Notes: generated from the sequence alone by a model not told the origin. A stretch of DNA of 64,000 nt from Corallium rubrum (GCA_964035015.1 OZ035997.1:17893666-17957665); one strand, 5' to 3'; numbered from the stretch's first letter, positions 8,988 to 17,532 are shown. Made by a program: numbers and translations.

Positions 8988-9755
8988 ATGACCAATTATC
9001 GTAGAGACAAAGTCACACGGAAGTTGGTTAGTTATATAGAGAAGTATCACCCAGAGGTCTTATTTATGGTAAGACCTGAGGTCACGGTTGAAAACCGAGA
9101 GATAGGTATCAGGCCTGGGTCCCCTGACATTCTCATACTTGAGAGGAGGGGTAGGTATATAGGGCTGGCCATGTGGGTAACGTCAACCACTGTTGAGTCT
9201 GAGAAAAGGTCTAAGGAGAGGTTCATAAATTCTGGACATGATACAGAGGTGTCCAATGACTTGGATTACTTACAGTTGAGTCTCATGACATATTTATCGA
9301 AGTTCCCAGACACAGGTAGGATGTATGACGTGAACCAGTTAAGGTTTATAAAGAGTAAGAACAGCAGTGGTATGAGGGGGTATCACCCACCTGAGAGGGA
9401 ACCTATTAATTACAACACACTTAGGTATGTTGTGAACTATGTTAGACGTAAGTATAAGGATGCCGCTATAATACCATTGCCAGGGTTTGCACACGGTTCT
9501 GACATAATTATAATATCACCAAACTCTCTGCACGACGGGATGGCCATATGGTTAAGTGATACCGATAGGTGTTACAGTTTCTTCACTCTAACTGATAAAC
9601 AGTTAGACTATCTTAAAACGATGGCTAGAAGGTCGTACATAACCATAGCGTCTAGCGACTCCCAGGATATAACTGACATAATTGACGATTACATGATAGC
9701 AGAGTATGAGTGCGGCAAACGTCTTCCTAAGTTCTGCGACGAGGATTGTCCATAA
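8988..9755 (+). CDS. tandem pair of catalytically degenerate VRR-NUC-like nuclease domains
   Basis: 255 residues in two similar halves. Half 1 (about 4-110) has helix KVTRKLVSYIEKYHP, then GSPDILIL and a GLAMWV strand. Half 2 (about 140-240) has YNTLRYVVNYVRRKY, GSDIIIIS and a GMAIWL strand. The intact neighbour encoded from 10301 shows the corresponding GQPDIII and GLAIELK, so the expected Glu is Trp (W63, W188) and the Lys is Thr or Ser (T65, S190) in both halves; the second also has S for P before Asp. Both halves should be nuclease-dead. The C-terminus has a cluster CGKRLPKFCDEDC that could bind metal. The frame is uninterrupted, which argues for retained function as a binding or decoy protein. 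Confidence 0.6.
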   Translation: MTNYRRDKVTRKLVSYIEKYHPEVLFMVRPEVTVENREIGIRPGSPDILILERRGRYIGLAMWVTSTTVESEKRSKERFINSGHDTEVSNDLDYLQLSLMTYLSKFPDTGRMYDVNQLRFIKSKNSSGMRGYHPPEREPINYNTLRYVVNYVRRKYKDAAIIPLPGFAHGSDIIIISPNSLHDGMAIWLSDTDRCYSFFTLTDKQLDYLKTMARRSYITIASSDSQDITDIIDDYMIAEYECGKRLPKFCDEDCP

Positions 9756-9760
9756 CCAGC

Positions 9761-9964
9761 CTACTCTCCTGTATAGGGCCGGTACGCGGGTGAGTAAACC
9801 CGGGTTTTTTTATGTTTAGATTTTTTACGTCTTAGCCTTGTGTAAAGACTACTAAGATCTATTAACTCTCTCCTCATTTTATCTATTTCTCTGTCGGGCA
9901 CCTTTCCCTCCGTCTCATATATCTCATCGGACAGCTTTCCTATATCATGCTCTATATCCTCCAT
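9761..9964 (-). CDS. small MED-start coiled-coil protein
   Basis: 67 residues, convergent with and six bases from the degenerate nuclease gene. Residues 1-45 are charged and likely helical (MEDIEHDIGKLSDEIYE and on); the C-terminus is basic with RLRRKKSKHKK. A second MED-start coiled-coil frame stands in the same position at 11055-11219, converging on the other VRR-NUC-type gene, and the two appear related (MEDxx start, a helix with RExxDLxxxYxR, then Lys-rich). That parallel is the main reason to believe either is real. Confidence 0.5.
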   Translation of the reverse strand: MEDIEHDIGKLSDEIYETEGKVPDREIDKMRRELIDLSSLYTRLRRKKSKHKKTRVYSPAYRPYTGE

Positions 9965-10300
9965 ATAGTCAACGTAGAAAATACATTCTGATGGTGAACC
10001 TATTTAAACGCGACTGACCCACCGTTTTAGGGGGTCAGGTCAAGGATGTGGAAAAAGTGATGATAGCGCCAAACATCCCAAAACGGGATGTTTGGCTATA
10101 GCATGACTTTTCCCATAGCGAGGGTGGTAGGACAGTCAAAAGTGATGATAGCGCCAAACATCCCAAAACGGGATGTTTGGCTATAGCATGACTTTCCTAT
10201 ATAGCTCTGGCGGTAGGATAAATGTCACATAATACCTGAGGTCCCAAAACGGGGTGTCAGGTGCGTTCAATTATATTTTCCGAAAGTATATACCTATAGT
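9965..10300. promoter_or_regulatory. divergent intergenic region with four hairpins sharing a CCCAAAACGGG core
   Basis: Perfect 12-bp stems around an AAAAC loop lie at 10068-10096 and 10153-10181, in modules repeating at 85 bases that also carry AAAAAGTGATGATAGC before and TATAGCATGACTTT after the stem. A weaker copy with the same CCCAAAACGGG core is at 10234-10262, and an inverse-like one (CTGACCC to GGGTCAG around CCGTTTTAG) is at 10014-10038. The region separates the minus-strand coiled-coil gene from the plus-strand BRO-N gene, whose ATG follows GTATATACCTATAGT. A bidirectional control region or replication/recombination site is likely; which of these cannot be told. Confidence 0.65.
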
Positions 10301-11107
10301 ATGTTGAGTATACATAACTTTGACGGTGTGGATATCACAGTTCAAAAGGATGGTGATGAGATATGGTTCCTAGGGAAAGATGTTGCTGAGGCTCTTGGTT
10401 ATAAAAGGCCTGGTAAGGCAATCCAGGATCATGTTAGCGAGGGTGATAGGAAAAAGGTTGTACAGCGAGCAATACGGCGAAACACCGTATTAGGCAATAG
10501 CAGCACTTATCTGATAAATGAGCCAGGAGTATATAGTCTGGTATTCTCGTCTAAGCTATCCTCTGCGGAAAGGTTCAAGAATTGGGTATTCAGGGATGTT
10601 TTACCATCCATAAGGAAAACCGGTCAGTACATAGAACCTGTTGGTAACCAGCTGTCATTGATGAGTGATGTTGACCTTCATTATCAGGTTATTAGGTATA
10701 TAAGAGAGTACCATCCTAACGCTATAATCATACCAGGCCTAGGGGAAAATCAGGACACAAAATCAAAAAGGATAACTAGCTGGAAAAAGGGGTATAAAAG
10801 CGGACAACCTGATATTATTATAGGTAACCTGCATAAGGATTACACCGGCCTGGCTATAGAGTTGAAGACTCCGAAAGGTGTGGGGATATGTTCAAACAGG
10901 CAGAAGTCGTTTATAGAAAATCTGGATAATAACGGGTACAGGACCTTAGTGTCATACAATTAGGACGAGATACATCGACGAATTGACGAGTATATGACGG
11001 GGACAAGAGTAAAATGCTCTTACTGTAGTAGGAAGTTCCATAATAAAGACACACTTAATAATCACTGTAAATACTTCCACAGGATTTCTTACACTTTAGA
11101 AATCTAA
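10301..11107 (+). pseudogene. BRO-N / VRR-NUC / C2H2 zinc-finger gene broken by one in-frame stop
   Basis: Codons 1-220 give a BRO-N DNA-binding domain (about 1-110: DVAEALGYKRP, INEPGVYSLVFSSK, WVFRDVLPSIRKTGQY) and a VRR-NUC type PD-(D/E)XK fold (about 125-220) with motif residues P170, D171, E187, K189 and Q201 present. A TAG at 10961-10963 follows codon 220. The same frame then stays open for 47 codons to TAA at 11105 and encodes a C2H2 finger with CSYC, a spacer and HCKYFH. The aligned second half of the 8988 gene continues through the equivalent point, so the TAG is best read as a nonsense mutation. BRO-N and such nucleases occur in large DNA viruses and Polinton relatives, probably acting on DNA. 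Readthrough is possible but unsupported. Confidence 0.75.
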
Positions 11108-11219
11108 TATACCTATCTGTCAGCTCCCTCTCCATCTCAATTAGACTGAAAACTTCATCTACCAGTTTTTCTATCTGCTTACGGATCCTTAAGATTCTAG
11201 CAGTTACTACATCTTCCAT
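11055..11219 (-). CDS. second small MED-start coiled-coil protein
   Basis: 54 residues from the ATG at 11219, mostly a charged helix (ARILRIRKQIEKLVDEVF) followed by MERELTDRYIRFLKCKK. It overlaps the C2H2 end of the BRO-N gene on the opposite strand by 53 bases. It matches the 9761-9964 protein in start (MED), helix and basic tail, and occupies the same place relative to a VRR-NUC-type gene, suggesting that a convergent gene pair was duplicated. Confidence 0.45.
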   Translation of the reverse strand: MEDVVTARILRIRKQIEKLVDEVFSLIEMERELTDRYIRFLKCKKSCGSIYSDY

Positions 11220-11279
11220 ATAATTACTATAGAAGATAAGTGAGTTTAAATTATTTAATAAAAAATATATAGATATATT

Positions 11280-14200
11280 ATGCAGAGGGCGCTTAAAGAG
11301 ATAACTCCGGATGTCAGTATGTCGAGGACAGTTGAAAATATAAACCCACCTGAAGAGATAACACCAGATGCTGGTAACATGGACAGATCAGTGGATACAT
11401 TCGCGGGAGGTAGACAGGATCTGCATAACGAGCTGGGGGTTGTTGAGGCTAGGAGAGCTCTTAAGGGTTATACCAGAGGTCTGGAAATTAGTGTTCTAGA
11501 CAGTGGTGATCCTGAATCTGAGATAGACCAAACAAGAAGTCTAGTCTGCAGAGTGCTTGAGACTGAGATGGAGGATATGGGGGGCATAAAGTTCGCGGAA
11601 ATGCTGAAGATAAAACTAAAGAAGGAAAAAGATGATGGTGATTTTCTTTTTAAGGACGTCTACTTCGGAAGTAAAGCTGCCATAGCCATAGACAAAAGTC
11701 ACCTGAAGTCTTTAGCTACAGTGGGAGGTAAAAATATGCTTAACCTGTATGAGTCATGGACCTCTGAAGGTAGTGGTTGGGTTATAGACAGTATCATCAT
11801 CCATTATCTTAATGTGGTAGCATATGAACCACTACGAGGTAGTAGTTATGTAGAACTACCTTCGGAGCTGAGGAACTCCGCAAAGGGACTTATAAACATA
11901 AAGAACAGTGATAATGAATGTTTTAGATGGTGTCATATCAGATACCTAAACCCACAGAATAAACATCCAGAGAGAATCAAGAAAACTGATAAAGCCTTAC
12001 TACTCTGGACTACACTGGTGTTAAGTTCCCGGTCGAAACAAGACAGTATAGTAAAATAGAAACGCAAAATAACATACGCATAAATGTATTCGGGTATGAG
12101 GGTGGGCAGGCTTACCCAATATATGTGTCCAAGGAAAAACATGAACTATGCATGAACCTACTGCTTATTGACAGACACTATGTGCTGATTAAGGACTTTA
12201 ACAAGTTTATGTACCTAAAGACTAAGCATAAGGAGAGAAAGCATTTCTGCATGCATTGCCTACAATGCTTCAGCTCAGGTGATATACTATCAGCCCATAG
12301 TGAGAACTGTATTGTGGTGAATGGCAAACAGGCTATAAAGATGCCTAAGGAGGGTGAGAACACACTCACATTCATCAACCACCGTAAGCAGCTTGAGGTA
12401 CCTTTCGTTATATATGCTGACTTTGAAGCTTTGGTGATGCATAATAACACACCTAGTAAAGACGGCAGTAAGTCTTACACACAAGAGTACCAGAAGCATG
12501 TAGACTGTGGGTTTTCATACAAGGTGGTATGCCGCGTCGACGATAGCTTTAGTAAACCGGTGAAGGTGTATAGGGGTGAGAAGGCTGTCTATAAGTTCAT
12601 GAAAAAGATGCTGGAGGAAGTGGCCCACTGCCAGAGTGTCAAGGAAAAATCCTTTAACAAAGATATGACTATGACTAAAGCTGAGATTGATGAATATGAA
12701 AAATCAGAAGAGTGTCACATATGTGGTAAAAGCTATGTGGACTCAGATGTTAGGGTCAGAGATCACTGCCACATAACTGGGAAATATAGGGGATTAGCCC
12801 ACAGCAAATGTAATATGGTTTACAGGATTACTGATAAAATACCAGTAATATTTCATAATCTAAGGGGCTATGACAGCCACTTCATAATGCAGGAAATAGG
12901 TAAATTTGGAATGGACATAAATGTGATACCTAACAACATGGAAAAGTATATGTCATTCATGCTGGGCCGACATCTGGTGTTCATAGATAGCCTCCAGTTC
13001 ATGTCCAGTGCTCTGGGACGACTTGTTGACAACTTACCTAGGGACAGGTTCATGATGACGTCTGAGGAGTTTAAGGGCGAAAAATTTGAGCTGATGACTC
13101 GCAAGGGAGTTTACCCATATGACTATATGAGCAGCTTCGAAAAGTTTGAGGACACCTGCTTACCAACTAAGGATGAGTTTTATAGCATCCTCAATGACGA
13201 GCATATTTCTGATGATGACTACACACATGCTCATAAGGTTTGGAGAACTTTCAGGCTTAGGAACATGGGGGATTACCATGACATATATATGAAGTCAGAT
13301 GTTCTGTTGTTGGCTGATGTTTTCGAAAACTTTAGGAAGACCTGCCTGCAGTACTATAAGCTGGACCCATGCCACTACTTTTCCAGTCCCGGGTTGTCCT
13401 GGGACGCAATGCTAAAAATGACTGGCGTGGAAATTGAACTGATGACTGACATAAATATGTTCCAGTTCATTGAAAAGGGTTTGAGGGGTGGCACGTCATA
13501 TATTGCAAACAGGTATGGGGCGGCAAATAACAAGTATATGAAAAAATATGATGAAAATCTACCTAGTAAGTATCTTATGTACCTAGACGCTAACAACCTC
13601 TACGGATGGGCTATGAGTCAGTACCTACCGACTGGTGGGTTTAAGTGGCTTGACGCTGACACAGTGGACCTGAGCAAGTATGGTGATGAGTCTGACCGAG
13701 GTCTGATACTTGAGGTTGATCTGGAGTATCCGGACGAGCTTCATGAGAAACATAATGACTTTCCTCTAGCACCAGAAAAGCTTAAAGTCGAATCGGATAT
13801 GCTGTCTGACTACTGCCGCAGTATAAAGGATAAGTATAACATATCCATAGGAACAGTGCATAAACTAATCCCAAACCTAATGGATAAAACTAAGTACGTT
13901 ATACATTACAGGAACCTGAGGCTATACCTAGAACTAGGGATGAAGATAAAGAAAATCCACAGGCTGTTAGAATTCGATCAGTCACCATGGTTAAAGCAGT
14001 ACATCGATTACAACACCCAGAAGAGGGCCCATGCCATGAATGCGTTTGAGAAAGACTTCTTCAAACTAATGAACAATAGCGTCTTCGGTAAGCTATGGAA
14101 AACCTTAGGAAAAGGGTTGACGTTAGGCTTGTGACCAGTCCATACAAACTACTTAAACTAACCTCTAAGCCAACATTCGTAAGCAGCAAAATATTTAATG

Positions 14201-14880
14201 AGAACCTGGTTGCCGTACATAAAATTAAGGAATGTCTGGCACTGAACAGACCAGCCTTTATTGGGATGTGCATACTGGACATGTCCAAGACCCTGATGTA
14301 TGACTTCCACTACAGATATATAGGAAACCTATATGGTTCTGAGGCCAGGCTACTTTTTACTGATACCGATAGTCTACTATATGAGATATCTGCTGGGGAT
14401 GTGTATAAAGACTTCCACTCTGACCGTGATAAGTTTGATAACAGTGACTACCCCGTGAACTCTGAGTATCACTTCACAGAGAATAAGAAAGTCATAGGTA
14501 AGATGAAGGATGAGGCAGCCGGAACTCCCATCTCGGAATTTATTGGGTTGAAAAGTAAGATGTACTCTTACTTGAAGGATGATAATAAAGGAGATAAAAA
14601 GGCTAAGGGAGTCAAGAAGTCTGTCATAAGTAAGGATATAAAACATAACGACTATAAGGACACGTTACTGGAGAAAAAGCAGCTCAAGCACAAAATGAAA
14701 ACTATAAGAAGTGTACGCCACCAGCTGGGTTCTTACGAGGTCAACAAAATTTCGCTCAGCTGCTTCGACGATAAAAGGTACATACTAAATGACGGTGTCA
14801 GTAGCTATGCCTATGGGCATAAACTCATCAGGCCCCTTGATGAGTGGTTTTACAGGATAGGGTTTGCCTTTATTGGCTGA
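11280..14880 (+). pseudogene. protein-primed family-B DNA polymerase of the Polinton-like element, two frameshifts
   Basis: Three consecutive frames make up one gene of about 1200 codons, the usual Polinton size. Frame one (11280 to about 12000) is the N-terminal region. Frame two (about 12005-14090) has a C2H2-like finger (HFCMHC), exonuclease motifs YADFEA, FHNLRGYDSH and YMKSDVLLLAD, a zinc/HNH-like CHICGK to HCHITGKYRG segment, polymerase motif A YLDANNLYG and motif B KLMNNSVFGK. Frame three (from about 14092) has motif C LFTDTDS and the closing YAYGH region. The shifts fall near 11995-12010 and near 14090-14095, each explained by a small indel. All active-site motifs remain recognisable, so decay is recent. 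Start at 11280 follows AGATATATT. It would copy the element DNA from a protein primer. Confidence 0.9.
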
Positions 14881-14949
14881 CAACCGGTAAAAGTAAACAG
14901 AAATTGCCACCTGCAGAAAATATGCAAATTCAGTATCTGCCATATACAA

Positions 14950-15045
14950 ACCACTTCACAAAATGTGTACACTTCACTGACTCCCACACAAAATGTGTAC
15001 ACTTCACTGGCCCCGACACAAATGTGTACACGTCACTGACTACTA
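14950..15045. repeat. three tandem copies of a 29-bp unit with TGTGTACAC
   Basis: Three near-identical units contain ACAAAATGTGTACACTTCAC and then TGACT or TGGCC. The TGTGTACAC core is nearly palindromic. They lie 70 bases after the polymerase stop and open a run of stacked tandem-repeat families at the element's right end. Confidence 0.85.
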
Positions 15046-15154
15046 GACAAAATCCAGCTTGGATTCTGTGAGTGCTTAAATGTTGTCACAAGCCCTGGTC
15101 AACTGGAATCAAACTAGTTGTAATGTCATGGCCCATCCGGTTGGGGGCAAAAAC

Positions 15155-15250
15155 TGATGGACTGTAAAATGGAAAATTGATAGACTGTAAAATGGAAAAC
15201 TGATGGATCATAAAATGGAAAATTGATGGACTATAAAATGGAAAAATTTC
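15155..15250. repeat. four tandem copies of a 23-24-bp unit
   Basis: Units follow GATGGACTGTAAAATGGAAA with small changes (GATAGACTG, GATGGATCAT, GATGGACTAT). Part of the right-end repeat zone; non-coding. Confidence 0.85.
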
Positions 15251-15306
15251 CAGTAAAATTATATTACCATATAGAAAACGGTTAACATGGCCGCTATAGT
15301 GACAAT

Positions 15307-15420
15307 CCATGTGCCAAGCCATGTGCCAAGTCGTATGCCAAGCCATGTGTCAAGCCGTGTACCAAGCTGTGCGCCAAGTCGTGTGTCAGGTCGTGTGTCA
15401 GGCTGTGGGCCAAGTCGTGT
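15307..15420. repeat. short tandem repeat, about 11 bp (AAGCCRTGTGYC)
   Basis: About ten diverged copies of CCAAGCCATGTG and TCAGGTCGTGTG type. A frame through this and the next repeat (15287-15559) gives Pro/Ser/Arg and Asn/Gly/Thr repeats; it is a by-product of the period and not called as a gene. Confidence 0.8.
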
Positions 15421-15431
15421 GCCCATGAAAG

Positions 15432-15545
15432 TAAAAAATGGAAGTACCAGTGGAAGTACCAATGGAAGTACCAACGACAGGGCCAACAGCAGGGCCAACG
15501 ACAGGGCCAACGACAGGACCAACGGCAGGACCAACGGCAGGACTG
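15432..15545. repeat. 12-bp tandem repeats (GGAAGTACCAAT then GGCCAACGACAG types)
   Basis: Three copies of AATGGAAGTACC, then about seven copies of GACAGGGCCAAC / GGCAGGACCAAC. The unit shifts gradually from one family to the other. Non-coding repeat zone of the Polinton-like end. Confidence 0.85.
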
Positions 15546-15550
15546 ACGGC

Positions 15551-15773
15551 GAAAAGTGATGGTAGCGGTGACATACACTCGGAAGAAATGGGCTGGCATT
15601 CTCCAGGCTGTCGCCTGTCGCCAGCCCATAATTCTTCCTCGCCTACTGCGGATATCATGAAAGGTGATGGTACCAACAACTTAACAGGTCCCTGGAAAAA
15701 ACGCTAGCGATGGTGTTGGCAATTTAGCATAAAAAGTGATGGTACCGGGGCATGGAAAAAGTGATGGTACCGG
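15551..15773. promoter_or_regulatory. recurrent AAAAAGTGATGGTA motif near the element end
   Basis: Copies start at about 15551 (GAAAAGTGATGGTAGCGG), 15660 (AAGGTGATGGTACCAAC), 15731 and 15755 (AAAAAGTGATGGTACCGG). The 5' part equals the motif next to the hairpins at 10052 and 10138, and its complement is at about 7241 and 7317. A site read by an element-encoded protein is likely; the role is unknown. Confidence 0.55.
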
Positions 15774-15818
15774 CGATGTCCCAAAAAAAAAAATGGCCTC
15801 GTACCCCCATATCCTATA

Positions 15819-15890
15819 CTACTGGTGGCGCAGTGCAAGCTTCCTGGGCCCATAACCCAGAGGTCGATGGATCGAAACCATCTCCTGCTA
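15819..15890 (+). pseudogene. tRNA-iMet pseudogene at the Polinton junction
   Basis: Bases 6-72 of an initiator tRNA, but the first five acceptor bases read CTACT instead of AGCAG because Polinton sequence joins at 15823/15824. D-loop and anticodon-stem changes are also present (GTGCAAGCTTC). Confidence 0.85.
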
Positions 15891-16068
15891 ATGCTACTGG
15901 GCGAGAAATCCTGTTAGCTTGAAATAGTTTCACCGCATCAAATACTAAAGTTAAATCTAGACAGAGAACAATAATTCGAGATTTAACAAAGTCAATTTTT
16001 TCGTTTAGAGCAAACACATAATATATTAAAATCTACAATATTTTATCAAAATCGCGGTGTTTCGATCT

Positions 16069-16155
16069 GCTCCAGTGGCTCAGTTGGTTAGCGCGTCGTA
16101 CTTATAGACAGTATGCGAAATGCGAAGGTCGAGGGTTCGAGCCCCTCCTGGAGCA
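16069..16155 (+). tRNA. tRNA-Ile(UAU) with 13-nt intron
   Basis: 87 bases: a 74-base mature form plus an intron after A37. The acceptor GCTCCAG/CTGGAGC pairs perfectly, the anticodon loop CTTATA gives UAU, the B box is GGTTCGAGCCC, and a T-run terminator follows (TAATTTTTCTT). Likely functional. Confidence 0.93.
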
Positions 16156-16399
16156 GTAATTTTTCTTGTTTTTCATAATTGTTTTAAAGAACGGACATTT
16201 TAAAGACCAAAATTCCAGATATGCTTAATCTACGCATGCATTTTCTAATTTGAAGTAATTATAAAATGCAAGGGTGTCTTCTTTATTTAATTTAGATATA
16301 TAGAAATATAATTTTCATATTGAAGTATTCTTTAATGAGTGCAAAGTTTAAAGTTCTTTGCATGAAGCTACGTAGTCTTGGACGTGGAAAAACGTGGTC

Positions 16400-16475
16400 G
16401 GCGGGGTGGCGCAGTGGAAGCGTGCTGCATGGTCCCATAACGCAGAGGTCGATGGATCGAGACCATTTCCTGCTG
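16400..16475 (+). pseudogene. iMet-variant with 4-nt anticodon-arm insertion
   Basis: 76 bases, iMet-like throughout, but the anticodon arm reads CTGCATGGTCCCATAACGCAG, four bases too long. Only a CTGC/GCAG stem with an enlarged loop can form. First of a repeated variant family. Confidence 0.85.
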
Positions 16476-16639
16476 ATGCTATACTGGCCTAGAAGTCCTG
16501 TTAGTTTGAAATCGTTTTAAATCTAGGCAGAAAATAATAACAATTCGAGACTTAACAAGCTAACAAAAAAAAATTTCTTTCTTGAAATCAAACGTATAAT
16601 AATTATTTCTTTAAACGTATTTTTTTCAAAATCGTTATG

Positions 16640-16676
16640 TTTCGATCCTTCTAGGGTTCGAGCTCCTCCTGGAGCA
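16640..16676 (+). pseudogene. tRNA-Ile 3' fragment
   Basis: Leader TTTCGATC joined to the T-arm and acceptor 3' half (AGGGTTCGAGCTCCTCCTGG), lacking the D and anticodon arms. It recurs once per array unit, so it was amplified in this form. Confidence 0.85.
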
Positions 16677-16921
16677 GTTATTTTTTTTCCTTTTAAAATA
16701 TTTTAAAAAATAGTTCTTTTAATAAACTAAATCCCAGGTGTACTTTCTCAACGCAAATAGACTTTTTTAATTCTAAAAATTTTTAAAATTCCATTTAAAT
16801 TTGTAGTTCATTCAGATGACCACGAATGATATATTCATATCAACGTATTTTTTATTGAGAGAAAAATTTAGCCTTTTTTTTGGAAGTAACTTCGTGGCCT
16901 TGTGCAAAAATAAATGTACTC

Positions 16922-16993
16922 ATCAGGGTGGCGCAGTGGAAGCGTGCTGGGCCCATAACCCAGAGGTCGATGGATCGAAACCATCTCCTGCTA
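16922..16993 (+). tRNA. tRNA-iMet(CAU), acceptor position 2 changed
   Basis: 72 bases with GCTGGGCCCATAACCCAG anticodon arm and ATCGAAA T-loop as in animal initiators. The acceptor starts ATCAGGG instead of AGCAGGG, which breaks the second pair; function is uncertain. Confidence 0.75.
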
Positions 16994-17180
16994 ATTAATG
17001 CTACTGGGAGAGAAATCCTGTTAGTTTTGAAATAGTTTTACAGCATAAAATACTAAAGTTAAATCTAGGCAAAAAATAATAATAATTCGATATTTAACAA
17101 GCTGACAAAGTCAATTTTTTCGTTTAAATCAAACGTATAATATTTCAAAATCTGCAATATTTTTTTCAAAATCGTTATGT

Positions 17181-17216
17181 TTCGATCCGTCGAGGGTTCT
17201 AGCCCCTTCTGGAGCA
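17181..17216 (+). pseudogene. tRNA-Ile 3' fragment
   Basis: Same truncated form; the B box is damaged (GGTTCTAGCCC). Confidence 0.8.
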
Positions 17217-17460
17217 GTTATTTTTTTTTCTTTTAAAATATTTTAAAAAATAGTTCTTTTAATAAACTAAATTCCAGGTGTACTTTCTCAACGCAAATAG
17301 ACTTTTTTAATTCTAAAAATCTTTAAAATTCCATTTAAATTTGTAGTTCATTTAGATGACCACGAATGATATATTCATATCAACGTATTTTTTATTGAGA
17401 GAAAAATTTAGCGTTTTTTTGGAAGTAGCTTCGTAGCCTTGCACAAAAATAAATGTACTC

Positions 17461-17532
17461 AGCAGGGTGGCGCAGTGGAAGCGTGCTGGGCCCAAAACCC
17501 AGAGGTCGATGGATCGAAACCATCTCCTGCTA
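17461..17532 (+). tRNA. initiator-type tRNA with CAA anticodon
   Basis: All 72 positions match the array's intact iMet except the anticodon loop, CCCAAAA in place of CCCATAA, so the anticodon is CAA (leucine codon UUG). Stems are otherwise perfect. May be a pseudogene or a non-AUG initiator; see findings. Confidence 0.7.

Larger units (their letters stand above)
1..15823. mobile_element. Polinton/Maverick-like element, left end outside window
   Basis: Seen: a retroviral-type integrase with a separate chromodomain frame, a large family-B polymerase with the protein-primed type motifs, a putative jelly-roll capsid protein, and many short, closely packed or overlapping intronless frames, unlike the rest of the window. 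Known: integrase plus protein-primed PolB defines Polintons. The right end is placed at 15823, where the sequence reads ACTACT and passes directly into base 6 of an initiator tRNA gene; Polinton ends normally start 5'-AG. Capsid, ATPase and protease genes are not seen and may be left of the window. The copy is decayed: integrase, PolB, a BRO-N gene and a fourth gene are broken, and a transposon is inserted at 2536-5993. Confidence 0.85.

Noticed and set aside
15287..15707. Frames with Pro/Ser or Asn/Gly/Thr repeats on both strands
   Set aside because: All six frames are open across tandem repeats; no start context or conserved domain.
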